A stretch of DNA of 64,000 bases from Stutzerimonas stutzeri (GTDB lineage Bacteria > Pseudomonadota > Gammaproteobacteria > Pseudomonadales > Pseudomonadaceae). Under the pieces are notes generated by a model. The model was not told the origin of the DNA and made no database searches. It worked only from the letters and a program-made list of their open reading frames with translations. Below are positions 55,441 through 63,376 of this stretch, piece by piece (position 1 is the stretch's first letter; each line of letters opens with the position of its first letter). The stretch covers positions 62,001-126,000 of the forward strand of contig NZ_JAAMQZ010000005.1 of NCBI RefSeq assembly GCF_013522825.1. The letters are read 5' to 3'. The translations under genes were made by a program, and so were the position numbers.

Positions 55441-56671
55441 GGCAGAGTTCGGCCAGTACCCGCAGGCGGCGCTTGGATTCGGCGACATAAGGATTTTTTT
55501 CGTCCCAGGCATAGCCGGCGAGGATCGAGCTGATCATCCGGCGGATCTCCGGCTGGGCGTGTTCGTAGTAGATGACGTCCTGGAAGCTGCAATCGTACCA
55601 ACCCTCGACATAGGTCCGGAAGGTATCCACGCCGCGCTTGAGCGGGATGGCGAACTCGCTCTCCCAATCCACCGTCTCGCCCGAGAGCTGGCGATGCAGC
55701 GTGGCGGCGGCCATGCTCGACGAGCGCATGGCGATGGTCACGCCGGAGGAAAACACCGGGTCGAGAAATTCCGCCGCGTTGCCCAGCAGGGCGAAGCCGG
55801 GGCCGTGCAGCGCCTTGACGTTGGCCGAGTAGCCGCCGATCAGCCGTGCCGGGGTATCCCACTCGGCGTTCTTGAGGATGCGTCTGAGGTTCGGCGCTTC
55901 ATGGACGAACTCCTTGAGGCAGGCATCCAGATCCAGCGGGCGATCCTCGTAGCGCTCGGCGCTGGCGACCACGCCGAGGGAGCAGCGCCCGTTGCTGAAG
56001 GGGATGGTCCAGTACCAGACGTCACGCAGCTCAGGATGGGTGGTGATGAGGATCTTCTCGCGGTCGAACTGCGGGTCGTCGATGCGATCCTCGATGTGGG
56101 TGAATACCGCGCGGCGCACCGGGAAACTCGAAGGCGCTTCCAGGTCCAGCAGGCGTGGCAGTACACGGCCATAACCGCTGGCGTCGAGGACGAAGGCCGC
56201 TTCGATGTGATAGTCGCTGCCGTCATTGCGGCGCACCTGCAGGCGCGGGCGAGCGCCGGCGAAATCCGCCGCGATGATCTCTTCCTCGTAACGGATTTCC
56301 ACACCCTGCAGTTCGGCCTGGTCGGCCAGCAGCTTGTCGAAATCGGCACGCTGCACCTGATAGGTGCTGCCGTGGCCCTCGGTGAACTTGTCGCGAAAAT
56401 CGAATTCGGTGTAGCGCTCGCCCCAGCCGAAGGCTGCACCGTGCTTGGTCTGGAAGCCGGCGGCCTGCACCGCTTCGAGCATGCCCGCTTCCTCGATGAA
56501 GTCCAGGCAGTGCGACAGCAGGCTCTCGCCGATGGAAAAGCGCGGGAAGCGCTGGCGTTCCAGAATCAGCACCTTATGGCCCTTGCGCTTGAGCAGCGCG
56601 CCGGCGATGGAGCCGGAAGGACCAGCACCGATAATCACGACTTCATGTTGTTGCGAATCAAGCGGCGCCAT
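55427..56671 (-). CDS. FAD-dependent oxidoreductase, flavin halogenase-like
   Basis: 414 residues. FAD motif VVIIGAGPSGSIAG (about 11-24), ERQRFPRFSIGESLL, ASGYGRVLP, and FALLGNAAEFLDPVFSSGV, all of the flavin monooxygenase/halogenase/geranylgeranyl-reductase superfamily. VWYWTIPFSNGR aligns roughly with the GWxWxIP motif of tryptophan halogenases but lacks its Gly. Related genes occur in flexirubin and xanthomonadin clusters. It might halogenate, hydroxylate or oxidise the aryl head. The gene has no counterpart in the E. coli cluster as I recall it. Overlaps both neighbours by 14 bases. Confidence 0.82.
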   Translation of the reverse strand: MAPLDSQQHEVVIIGAGPSGSIAGALLKRKGHKVLILERQRFPRFSIGESLLSHCLDFIEEAGMLEAVQAAGFQTKHGAAFGWGERYTEFDFRDKFTEGHGSTYQVQRADFDKLLADQAELQGVEIRYEEEIIAADFAGARPRLQVRRNDGSDYHIEAAFVLDASGYGRVLPRLLDLEAPSSFPVRRAVFTHIEDRIDDPQFDREKILITTHPELRDVWYWTIPFSNGRCSLGVVASAERYEDRPLDLDACLKEFVHEAPNLRRILKNAEWDTPARLIGGYSANVKALHGPGFALLGNAAEFLDPVFSSGVTIAMRSSSMAAATLHRQLSGETVDWESEFAIPLKRGVDTFRTYVEGWYDCSFQDVIYYEHAQPEIRRMISSILAGYAWDEKNPYVAESKRRLRVLAELCRGER

Positions 56672-59018
56672 ACTGGCTCCTTGCCTTTGGTTGGGGTTGC
56701 GATGGGCTGGCCCAGGGCGCCAGCAGGAAACTGAACAGCAGGCCGAGGCTCACGGCCAGGCCGAAATTGCTCACCGCCGGTGTGCTCGACAGCGCCAGCA
56801 GACCGAACGACAGCCAGGTGGTGACGGCGGCCAGTAGCGTACCGACCAGGCTTACGGCGGCGCCACCGACCTGCTCACGCATCAGGATGGCGTAGTCGAC
56901 GCCGATGGCGGTGACCAGCAGCAAACCGAACAGGCCGAACAGGGTCAGCGACTGGCCCAGCCAGCCGAGGCTGGCCAGGCTGCCGAGGGCGGCCAGCAAC
57001 GGCACGGCCAGGCAGCGCGCGGCGCCACGCCAGCCGAAGGGCAGGCAGAGCAGGATGAGGATCAGCCCGGCGGCGACCAGCTTGAGCGCGGCGGCCTGGG
57101 TCTTGGTTTCGGCGAACAGGCGGTTCAGCTCGGCGGGACGGTCGATCAGGTCGACACCGTCAAGGTCCTCGGCCAGTCCCGCCAGGATGGCACTGTCCTT
57201 CAACCCCTGCAGGCTGATCAGACCGGCCACGGAACCATCGTCCTGACGGCCCAGCCAGAGCGGGCGCCAGGGCTCGCCCAGCGGGCCGGCCAGGACCTGT
57301 TCCAGCTCGGCAATCGGCTGTGTCTGCAACGCAACCAGTTCCGCCTCCAGCCGCTCGGGACCCACGCCCAGTGCCAGTAGCGGCGTGCCGGCTGCGAGCA
57401 GATGCGGCAGGGCCAGTTGCAGACTCTTCTGCGCGGTGGCGGGCGCGGCGATCTGGCTGAGCGCCAGGTAGCCCGAGAGTTTGCCTTCGGCCACCTGCTC
57501 ATCGAGGCGGCTGCTCAGGGCTTGCTGGCTTGCCAGCAGCTCGTCGGACGTTGCCGCCCGCACCAGAAAATACTGGCTGGTGGGCTGGAAACCACTGATC
57601 TCGCCGATGCGCTGGGCCTGCTGCTGCAAGACCGGGGCGCGGCTGACCCACTGGCGCAGATCGTCGGTGAACGAGACGTGCGGCACGCCGAAGGCGCAGT
57701 ACAGGGCGAAGGCGGCCAGCAGCCAGGGCGTGGCGATGCGCCCCAGTAACGTCTGGCGCAGACGCAACGCGCGTTCGGCCCAGCCCAGCGGCGCCGGCCA
57801 GGGCCGCAACGGCGCGCGCAATAGCCAGGGCAGCAGGCAGGTGGCGCAGGCAAAGGCGCCGGTCAGCCCGGCGGCGGAAAACACCGCCACCTGGCCCAGT
57901 GCCGGGAATGGCGTGAAGGCCATCGCCAGGTAGCCGATGACGTTGGTGAGCAACGCCAGCACCAGCCCCGGCAGCGTCAGGCGCAGCGCCAGATGACCGT
58001 TCCAGGGTTGCAGGGTCCAGCTCTTGGACAGGTAGTGCAGCGGAAAGTCGATGCTCACACCCACCAGGCTCGCGCCCAGCACCAGCGTCAGTACATGGAT
58101 CTGACCGAACAGCGCGATGCAGGCCGCCGCGCCGCTGAGCGCGCCTACCGCCACCGGCAGCACGATCAGCAGCACACGCGGAGTGCGAAACAGCACCAGC
58201 AGCAGAGCGAGGGTGGCGAGCAGGGAGAGGCTGCCGATCAGGCTGGCTTCCTCCCGCGCCTGGCGCTGTCCGTGAGCGGCATGAAGCAGCCCGCCGGCGG
58301 CAAGCAGTTCGCCCTGGGCGGTTTCGACCTGCAGGCGGATATCGCTCACCAGTTTCTCGACCTGCAGCGGCAGGCGTTCGTCAAAGGCGTCGCCGTGAGT
58401 CTGCGCATGGATCACGGCCCAGCGCTGGCCCTGGTATTCGGCCAGCAGTTGCGCATCCGGCCCGGCCCGGACATTGCCCGGTTGCGGCAGCTGCCGTTGC
58501 GCCAGGTCGGCGATGCCGAACCAGTCCTGCTCGACGGGCACCAGTCCGCTGCCCTCGAAGGGGTTGTACAGGCGTTGCAGGCGTTGCTGGATGAAGGCAT
58601 CGGGCCCTGCGATCAGTGCTTCACGGCTTGCCGTGTCGAGCAGCGCCAGACGCTGGGCGAGCAACTGTTGGCGGATTTCCGAGAGATCGGCGTCTACGGA
58701 GTGCCGCACCTGGGCAAACAGGCCGCTGGCCTCCAGCGTGTCGCTGATCTCGTCGACCAGCGTGGCGGCGGTTGCTGTGTCGGCATGGCGCACCAGCAGC
58801 ATCAGGTCGCGGTTCAGCGGCTCCTGCATGCGTGCTTCGGCCCGCTGTTCCAGCTCGCCCGGCGTGCCGCTGGGCAGCAGCTGCAGCAGGTTGGCGGTGA
58901 CCGGCGGGCCGTCGCGCCATTGCCAGGCGGTCAGGCCGACCAGCCCGAGCAGGGCGACGGCGAACAGGATAGGGATCAGACGTGGCAGCCTGAGCGCCTC
59001 GTCAGTAGGTGAAGTCAT
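56658..59018 (-). CDS. MMPL/RND-type exporter (ApeM-type)
   Basis: 786 residues with about twelve transmembrane helices: one N-terminal, five after a periplasmic domain (about 40-240), and the pattern repeated after a second loop (about 430-600). Relates to MMPL lipid exporters. It likely lifts the aryl polyene lipid out of the inner membrane. The start overlaps the LolA-like gene by 17 bases, and the stop overlaps the oxidoreductase start. Confidence 0.87.
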   Translation of the reverse strand: MTSPTDEALRLPRLIPILFAVALLGLVGLTAWQWRDGPPVTANLLQLLPSGTPGELEQRAEARMQEPLNRDLMLLVRHADTATAATLVDEISDTLEASGLFAQVRHSVDADLSEIRQQLLAQRLALLDTASREALIAGPDAFIQQRLQRLYNPFEGSGLVPVEQDWFGIADLAQRQLPQPGNVRAGPDAQLLAEYQGQRWAVIHAQTHGDAFDERLPLQVEKLVSDIRLQVETAQGELLAAGGLLHAAHGQRQAREEASLIGSLSLLATLALLLVLFRTPRVLLIVLPVAVGALSGAAACIALFGQIHVLTLVLGASLVGVSIDFPLHYLSKSWTLQPWNGHLALRLTLPGLVLALLTNVIGYLAMAFTPFPALGQVAVFSAAGLTGAFACATCLLPWLLRAPLRPWPAPLGWAERALRLRQTLLGRIATPWLLAAFALYCAFGVPHVSFTDDLRQWVSRAPVLQQQAQRIGEISGFQPTSQYFLVRAATSDELLASQQALSSRLDEQVAEGKLSGYLALSQIAAPATAQKSLQLALPHLLAAGTPLLALGVGPERLEAELVALQTQPIAELEQVLAGPLGEPWRPLWLGRQDDGSVAGLISLQGLKDSAILAGLAEDLDGVDLIDRPAELNRLFAETKTQAAALKLVAAGLILILLCLPFGWRGAARCLAVPLLAALGSLASLGWLGQSLTLFGLFGLLLVTAIGVDYAILMREQVGGAAVSLVGTLLAAVTTWLSFGLLALSSTPAVSNFGLAVSLGLLFSFLLAPWASPSQPQPKARSQYGAA

Positions 59019-59595
59019 GCTGCTCGATCGGGCTCAGCTGGTCATCGACCTGTAGGCTTTCCAACAGCAACAGGGTGCTGTCGCCCTGGGTTTCCCGCAG
59101 TTCGATACGCTCGGCGGTGGCGCTGCCCTGGATGTGGATGGCGGTGAATATCTGCTGCAACAGCTTGGCGTGTGGTGTCAGGGTCAGTGTCCAGGCATCG
59201 CTGCTGCCCTGCAGATCGAGGTTGAAGTCACGTTGCAGCGCCTCGGCATCGCCGCCGAGCACGGCCAGGAACAGCTCGTTCTGACGCTCCGTCGCGCCCT
59301 GCTGGGTGGCTGCCTGCCAGCCGCTGTCCGTTCGCTGGGCGATGCCCGCGTCAGTGATGCGGTAATCCTGCTGCAGGGGCGCCTGGAGCAGCCAGAGCAG
59401 GCCGTGGTCGCGGGCCAGCACGAACTGGCCACGGCTGACCAGCGGCAGGGGCAGGGCGCGCAGGTGTTTTTCCTGAACGAACTGGCCACGGATCACTACC
59501 GGCTCGCGCAGTTGCTGGCTGAGCTGCGCCAGATCGAAAGCATGGACGTGCGCTGCCTGTAGCAGGCACAGCACAAGAAGCAGCCGCCGGATCAT
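59002..59595 (-). CDS. LolA-like outer-membrane carrier (ApeL-type)
   Basis: 197 residues from the ATG at 59595 with a signal peptide (about 1-19, ending HVHA). FDLAQLSQQLREPVVIRGQFVQEKHL is the LolA start; the rest is beta-rich. It would carry the lipid-anchored polyene through the periplasm, receiving it from the MMPL exporter. Four-base overlap with the thioesterase gene. Confidence 0.85.
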   Translation of the reverse strand: MIRRLLLVLCLLQAAHVHAFDLAQLSQQLREPVVIRGQFVQEKHLRALPLPLVSRGQFVLARDHGLLWLLQAPLQQDYRITDAGIAQRTDSGWQAATQQGATERQNELFLAVLGGDAEALQRDFNLDLQGSSDAWTLTLTPHAKLLQQIFTAIHIQGSATAERIELRETQGDSTLLLLESLQVDDQLSPIEQHDFTY

Positions 59596-60017
59596 GCCAG
59601 CGCCTGCTCGACGGCTTCGACGAAGACCTTCGGCGAGGCCAGCTGCATCTCGCGGCTGGCGATTTCCACCGCGACCTGCACCGTGCTGCCACGGGTCATG
59701 CGCTCGCCGGTCTCGGCATCGTTGATCAGGTAGTTGATCTTCAGGCGGTTCTCCCACTCGACGAGGTCGGCGCGCACGATGATGCGCTGGTTGAAACGTG
59801 CGCCGCGCATGTAGCGCAGCTGCACGTCGATCACCGGCCAGGCATAGCCGGCCTCGCGCATCTGCAGGTAGTTGTGGCCGATGCGCTCGAGCAGGGCGCA
59901 GCGCGCCACTTCGAAGTACTTGATGTAATGGCCGTGCCAGACCACGTCCATCGAGTCGACGTCGAAGAAGGGCACGAGGATTTCCACCTCGGCCTGCAAT
60001 ACGCCAGTCTTACGCAT
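59592..60017 (-). CDS. Acyl-CoA/ACP thioesterase, 4HBT hotdog family (ApeK-type)
   Basis: 141 residues from the ATG at 60017. VPFFDVDSMDVVWHGHYIKYFEVAR is the 4-hydroxybenzoyl-CoA thioesterase signature with the catalytic Asp; the frame is open a little further upstream in REP sequence. It may release the polyene chain or edit mis-primed carriers. It follows a REP pair that separates it from the ammonia-lyase gene. Confidence 0.85.
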   Translation of the reverse strand: MRKTGVLQAEVEILVPFFDVDSMDVVWHGHYIKYFEVARCALLERIGHNYLQMREAGYAWPVIDVQLRYMRGARFNQRIIVRADLVEWENRLKINYLINDAETGERMTRGSTVQVAVEIASREMQLASPKVFVEAVEQALA

Positions 60018-60030
60018 GACGAGGCTCCTG

Positions 60031-60095
60031 GTAGGCGCGGGCCACGCCCGCGAACGGCACAACGCAAAAGCATCGCGGACATGGCCCGCTCCTAC
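60031..60095. repeat. Inverted REP pair between ammonia-lyase and thioesterase genes
   Basis: Arms of 23 bases at 60031-60053 (GTAGGCGCGGGCC...) and 60073-60095 (bottom strand GTAGGAGCGGGCC...) are complementary at 20 positions. It is the only sizable gap inside the operon. On the minus strand the TAG of the arm's GTAGG supplies the ammonia-lyase stop codon. Confidence 0.75.
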
Positions 60096-61639
60096 AAGTC
60101 ATACAACCCCCAATGCCGGTCACGGATACGTTGCAGACACAGGCGCAGCTCGCCCTCCAGCGCGCGGTCCTCGATCAGCGGCGGGAAGTCCTTGCCCAGC
60201 TGGGCATGCATCTCGCGCAGCGGCGCGGGCAACGGCCGCGCCTGTTCGTCACGCTGGCGCAGCCAGACACCCTGGTTCGCTGCGATCAGCGTGGCTGCGG
60301 CCACCTGCTCGGTCAGCTCCAGGCTGCGCAGCGCATCGCGGGCGGCGATGGTGCCCATGCTGACCTTGTCCTGGTTGTGGCATTCGGTGGAGCGCGAGAA
60401 GACGCTGGCCGGCAGGGTGTTCTTCAGGGCCTCGGCGGTCCAGGCGCTGGCGCCGATCTGCACCGCCTTGAAGCCGTGGTTGATCATCGCGGTGGCCGTC
60501 GGCGCGCCGGAAAGGTTGCTCGGCAGGCCATGGTTGTAGCGGGTATCGACCAGCAGCGCGAGCTGGCGGTCGAGCAGGTCGGCGACGTTGCCCACCAGGT
60601 TCTTCAGGCTGTCCATGGCGAAGGCGATGTGGCCGCCATAGAAATGCCCGCCGTGCAGCACGCGCTCGTTTTCCGCATCGATGATGGGATTGTCGTTGGC
60701 GCTGTTCAGTTCGGTCTCAATGAACTGGCGCAGCAGGCCCAGGCTGTCGGCCAGGACGCCAAGCACATGCGGTGCGCAGCGGATGGAGTAGCGGTCCTGT
60801 AAACGATGGAGCGATGCGGTTGGCGCATCGATCGCCAGGTCCTGGCGAATCCAGGCGGCGACCTGGTTCTGGCCGGGATGCGGCTTGGCGGCGAACAGGC
60901 GCTCGTCGAAATGCTCGGGGTTGCCTTCCAGCGCCACCACGTTGAGTGCGGTGATGCGCGTGGCCAGCTTGAGCAGGTAATCGGCGCGGGCATAGGCCAG
61001 GCAGGCCAAACCGGTCATCACCGCTGTGCCGTTCATCAGCGCCAGGGCTTCCTTGGGCCGCAGGGTCAGCGGCGTCCAGCCCAGCTGGCGGTGCACTTCG
61101 GCGGCGCTGCGGCGCTCGCCCTGGTACATCACCTCGCGTTCGCCTGTCAGCGTCGCGGCCACATAGGACAGCGGCGTCAGGTCGCCGCTGGCGCCCACCG
61201 AGCCCTCTTCGGGAATCAGCGGCAGGATGTCGTGTTCGAGAAAGGCCTGCAGGCGGTCGAGCAGTTCGATGCGCACGCCGGACATGCCGTGGGTCAGTGA
61301 GCGCAGCCGCGCGGCGAGCACGGCGCGGGTCGCTTCGGCATCCAGCAGCTTGCCCAGGCCGCAGCCGTGGAAGGTGAACAGGTGCTGCGGCAGTGCCTCG
61401 ACCTGATGCAGCGGCACCGCCACCACGCAGGAGTCGCCGTAGCCGGTGGTCACGCCATAGATCACCCCTTCGCGGTCGAGCAGGGTGTCGAGAAACTGCG
61501 CGCCACGGGCGATGTGCCGGCGAAACGCGGCGTCGGCCTGCAGCTGTGCGGGCGCGCGGCGCTCGGCCACGGCCAGCACATCCTCGATGCTCAGGTGGTT
61601 TTCGCCAAAGATAACGGGCTCAGGTGTCGCGTGGGTCAT
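60092..61639 (-). CDS. Aromatic amino acid ammonia-lyase (HAL/PAL/TAL family)
   Basis: 515 residues. The self-forming MIO cofactor triad Ala150-Ser151-Gly152 lies in GSVGASGDLTPLSY; catalytic Tyr61 in YGVTTGYGD. The substrate-selectivity pair, aligned to His89-Leu90 of Rhodobacter tyrosine ammonia-lyase, is Phe90-His91. In an aryl polyene cluster it plausibly turns tyrosine (or phenylalanine or histidine) into an aryl acrylate starter for the AMP ligase. ATG at 61639; the acyltransferase stop overlaps it by 20 bases. Confidence 0.9.
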   Translation of the reverse strand: MTHATPEPVIFGENHLSIEDVLAVAERRAPAQLQADAAFRRHIARGAQFLDTLLDREGVIYGVTTGYGDSCVVAVPLHQVEALPQHLFTFHGCGLGKLLDAEATRAVLAARLRSLTHGMSGVRIELLDRLQAFLEHDILPLIPEEGSVGASGDLTPLSYVAATLTGEREVMYQGERRSAAEVHRQLGWTPLTLRPKEALALMNGTAVMTGLACLAYARADYLLKLATRITALNVVALEGNPEHFDERLFAAKPHPGQNQVAAWIRQDLAIDAPTASLHRLQDRYSIRCAPHVLGVLADSLGLLRQFIETELNSANDNPIIDAENERVLHGGHFYGGHIAFAMDSLKNLVGNVADLLDRQLALLVDTRYNHGLPSNLSGAPTATAMINHGFKAVQIGASAWTAEALKNTLPASVFSRSTECHNQDKVSMGTIAARDALRSLELTEQVAAATLIAANQGVWLRQRDEQARPLPAPLREMHAQLGKDFPPLIEDRALEGELRLCLQRIRDRHWGLYDL

Positions 61640-62573
61640 GGGTAGTCCAGAAAGGGTAGAAATTGAACCATTGCAGCGGCGCCTGCAGGCAGCGTGCCGC
61701 CAGCTCATCGGCATAGCGTTGCACCCATTGCGCCACGATGGCGTCGCGCTCGCGGCGGCGCCATTCGATACGCTCGGCGAAGGGCGCGAGCTGAATCCGG
61801 TAGCGCTGGCTATGCTTCAGGCAGAACAGCAGGTTGACCGGGCATTCCAGCAAGCCGGCCAGCAGCCACGGCCCCTGCGGAAAGGCCGCCGGCTGGCCGA
61901 GGAAGTCCACGGTGGCGGTGCGCGCGCCGTGCAGCGGCACGCGGTCGCCGGCAATCGCCAGCCATTCTCCCGCATCCAGCCGGCGCGACAACTCCAGCAT
62001 GACCGCCGGGTCCAGCTCGCTGACCTGAATCAGACGCAGGTTGTTCGCCCCCGAATCTTCCAGCAGGCGATTGAAGCGCTCGGCGTGGCGGGTGTGGACG
62101 AGGATGTTCATCTTCACCTTGCCGCCGATCTCGGCCAGCGCGCGGCAGACTTCCAGATTACCCAGGTGCGCGCCCACCAGCATCTGCCCGCGCTGGCCGC
62201 CGTTCCAGATCAGCGGGCGAATGCTCTGGGGATCATCCACATCGAGCTGATCGAAGCCGATGCGCCCGCCCCAGACATCCACCTTGTCCAGCAGGCTATC
62301 GGCGAAGGCCATGAATTGCCGATAGACCGATCCGGCGCGGGGGGCGAGGTGGCTGCGGCCACTCCAGCTCGCCAGATTGCGCTGATAAGTCCAGGCGCTC
62401 TGGCGGGCGTTGCGGCCAAACAGATAGAAGTACAGCACGATCAGGTACAGCAGCGGCGTCATGGCGCGCCGCCCCAGCAGGCGCACCACGCGCACGGTGA
62501 GCTTCATCAGGGCGAAACTGCCACGTTCGCGTTGCGCGGCCCAGTGCGCGCTGCGTTGGGGCGCCTGACTCAT
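61620..62573 (-). CDS. LpxL/HtrB-like acyltransferase
   Basis: 317 residues with a membrane-anchoring N-terminal helix (about 37-55) and an LPLAT domain; GAHLGNLEVCRAL holds the His-x4-Glu catalytic motif and GDRVPLHGARTATVDFLG the acceptor loop. It probably attaches the polyene or a fatty acyl chain to the lipid part. ATG at 62573 overlapping the glycosyltransferase stop (ATGA). Confidence 0.85.
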   Translation of the reverse strand: MSQAPQRSAHWAAQRERGSFALMKLTVRVVRLLGRRAMTPLLYLIVLYFYLFGRNARQSAWTYQRNLASWSGRSHLAPRAGSVYRQFMAFADSLLDKVDVWGGRIGFDQLDVDDPQSIRPLIWNGGQRGQMLVGAHLGNLEVCRALAEIGGKVKMNILVHTRHAERFNRLLEDSGANNLRLIQVSELDPAVMLELSRRLDAGEWLAIAGDRVPLHGARTATVDFLGQPAAFPQGPWLLAGLLECPVNLLFCLKHSQRYRIQLAPFAERIEWRRRERDAIVAQWVQRYADELAARCLQAPLQWFNFYPFWTTHDPRDT

Positions 62574-63376
62574 CCGCGCCACCGCCGCCACAGCAGCGCC
62601 GGCGCGCGCAGCAGCATGCCGCCGAACAGCCGGGCGTGCATGCGCGAGATCAGCAGGTTGTCGTGCCACAGGCGAAAGTGCGAGATGCCGTCGTCCGGGT
62701 AATGCACGCGCGTCGGCAGCCAGACCATGGGTTGCTCGCGCCAGTGCAGGCGCACCAGGATCTCGGTGTCGAAATCCATCCGCCGGCCCAGTTCGACCGA
62801 GTCGAGCAGGGCCAGCGTCGGCGCCAGCGGATACACGCGGAAACCGCACATGGAATCGCGGATCGACAGCGACAGGGTGTTGATCCAGACCCAGACGTGG
62901 GTCAGGTAGCGCCCGTAGAGGCGGCCCCTGGGCACGCTGTCGTCGTATTGCGGGTAGCCGCAGATCAAGGCGTCGGGCGCTTGGCAAGCGCGGTCGAGGA
63001 ACAGCCCCAGGCCCGCCAGATCATGCTGGCCGTCGGCGTCCACCTGCAGCGCGTGGGTAAAGCCCAGCCGCGCGGCTTCACGCAGGCCGCTGGTGACCGC
63101 CGCGCCCTTGCCCTGGTTGTGCGCGTGGCGTACCCGATGCACCTGCGGATGCTTGGCCAGTTCGTCGATCACCCGTGCGGCCTCGGGGCGGGAGGCGTCA
63201 TCGACCAGGATGCACGGCAGCTCTTCGGCAAGCAGCGCGGCGACGACCTCGGGCAGGCTGCGTTCGTGGTTGTAGACCGGTACCACGGCGCAGGGCCTGA
63301 AATTGTCCTCGATGGGCAGCGGCAACTGTTGTTGGTGGGTATCGGGCTGCCGCGCCGGTGGAGTGAGGCTACTCAT
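62570..63376 (-). CDS. Family 2 glycosyltransferase
   Basis: 268 residues from the ATG at 63376. GT-A fold with CAVVPVYNHERSLPEVV, VDDAS, NQGKGAAVTSGL and the DxD motif DADG (Asp113, Asp115). No transmembrane helices are evident. With the neighbouring acyltransferase it would build the glycosylated lipid anchor of the pigment. The frame is open to 63679 in the neighbour, without a credible start. Confidence 0.86.
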   Translation of the reverse strand: MSSLTPPARQPDTHQQQLPLPIEDNFRPCAVVPVYNHERSLPEVVAALLAEELPCILVDDASRPEAARVIDELAKHPQVHRVRHAHNQGKGAAVTSGLREAARLGFTHALQVDADGQHDLAGLGLFLDRACQAPDALICGYPQYDDSVPRGRLYGRYLTHVWVWINTLSLSIRDSMCGFRVYPLAPTLALLDSVELGRRMDFDTEILVRLHWREQPMVWLPTRVHYPDDGISHFRLWHDNLLISRMHARLFGGMLLRAPALLWRRWRG

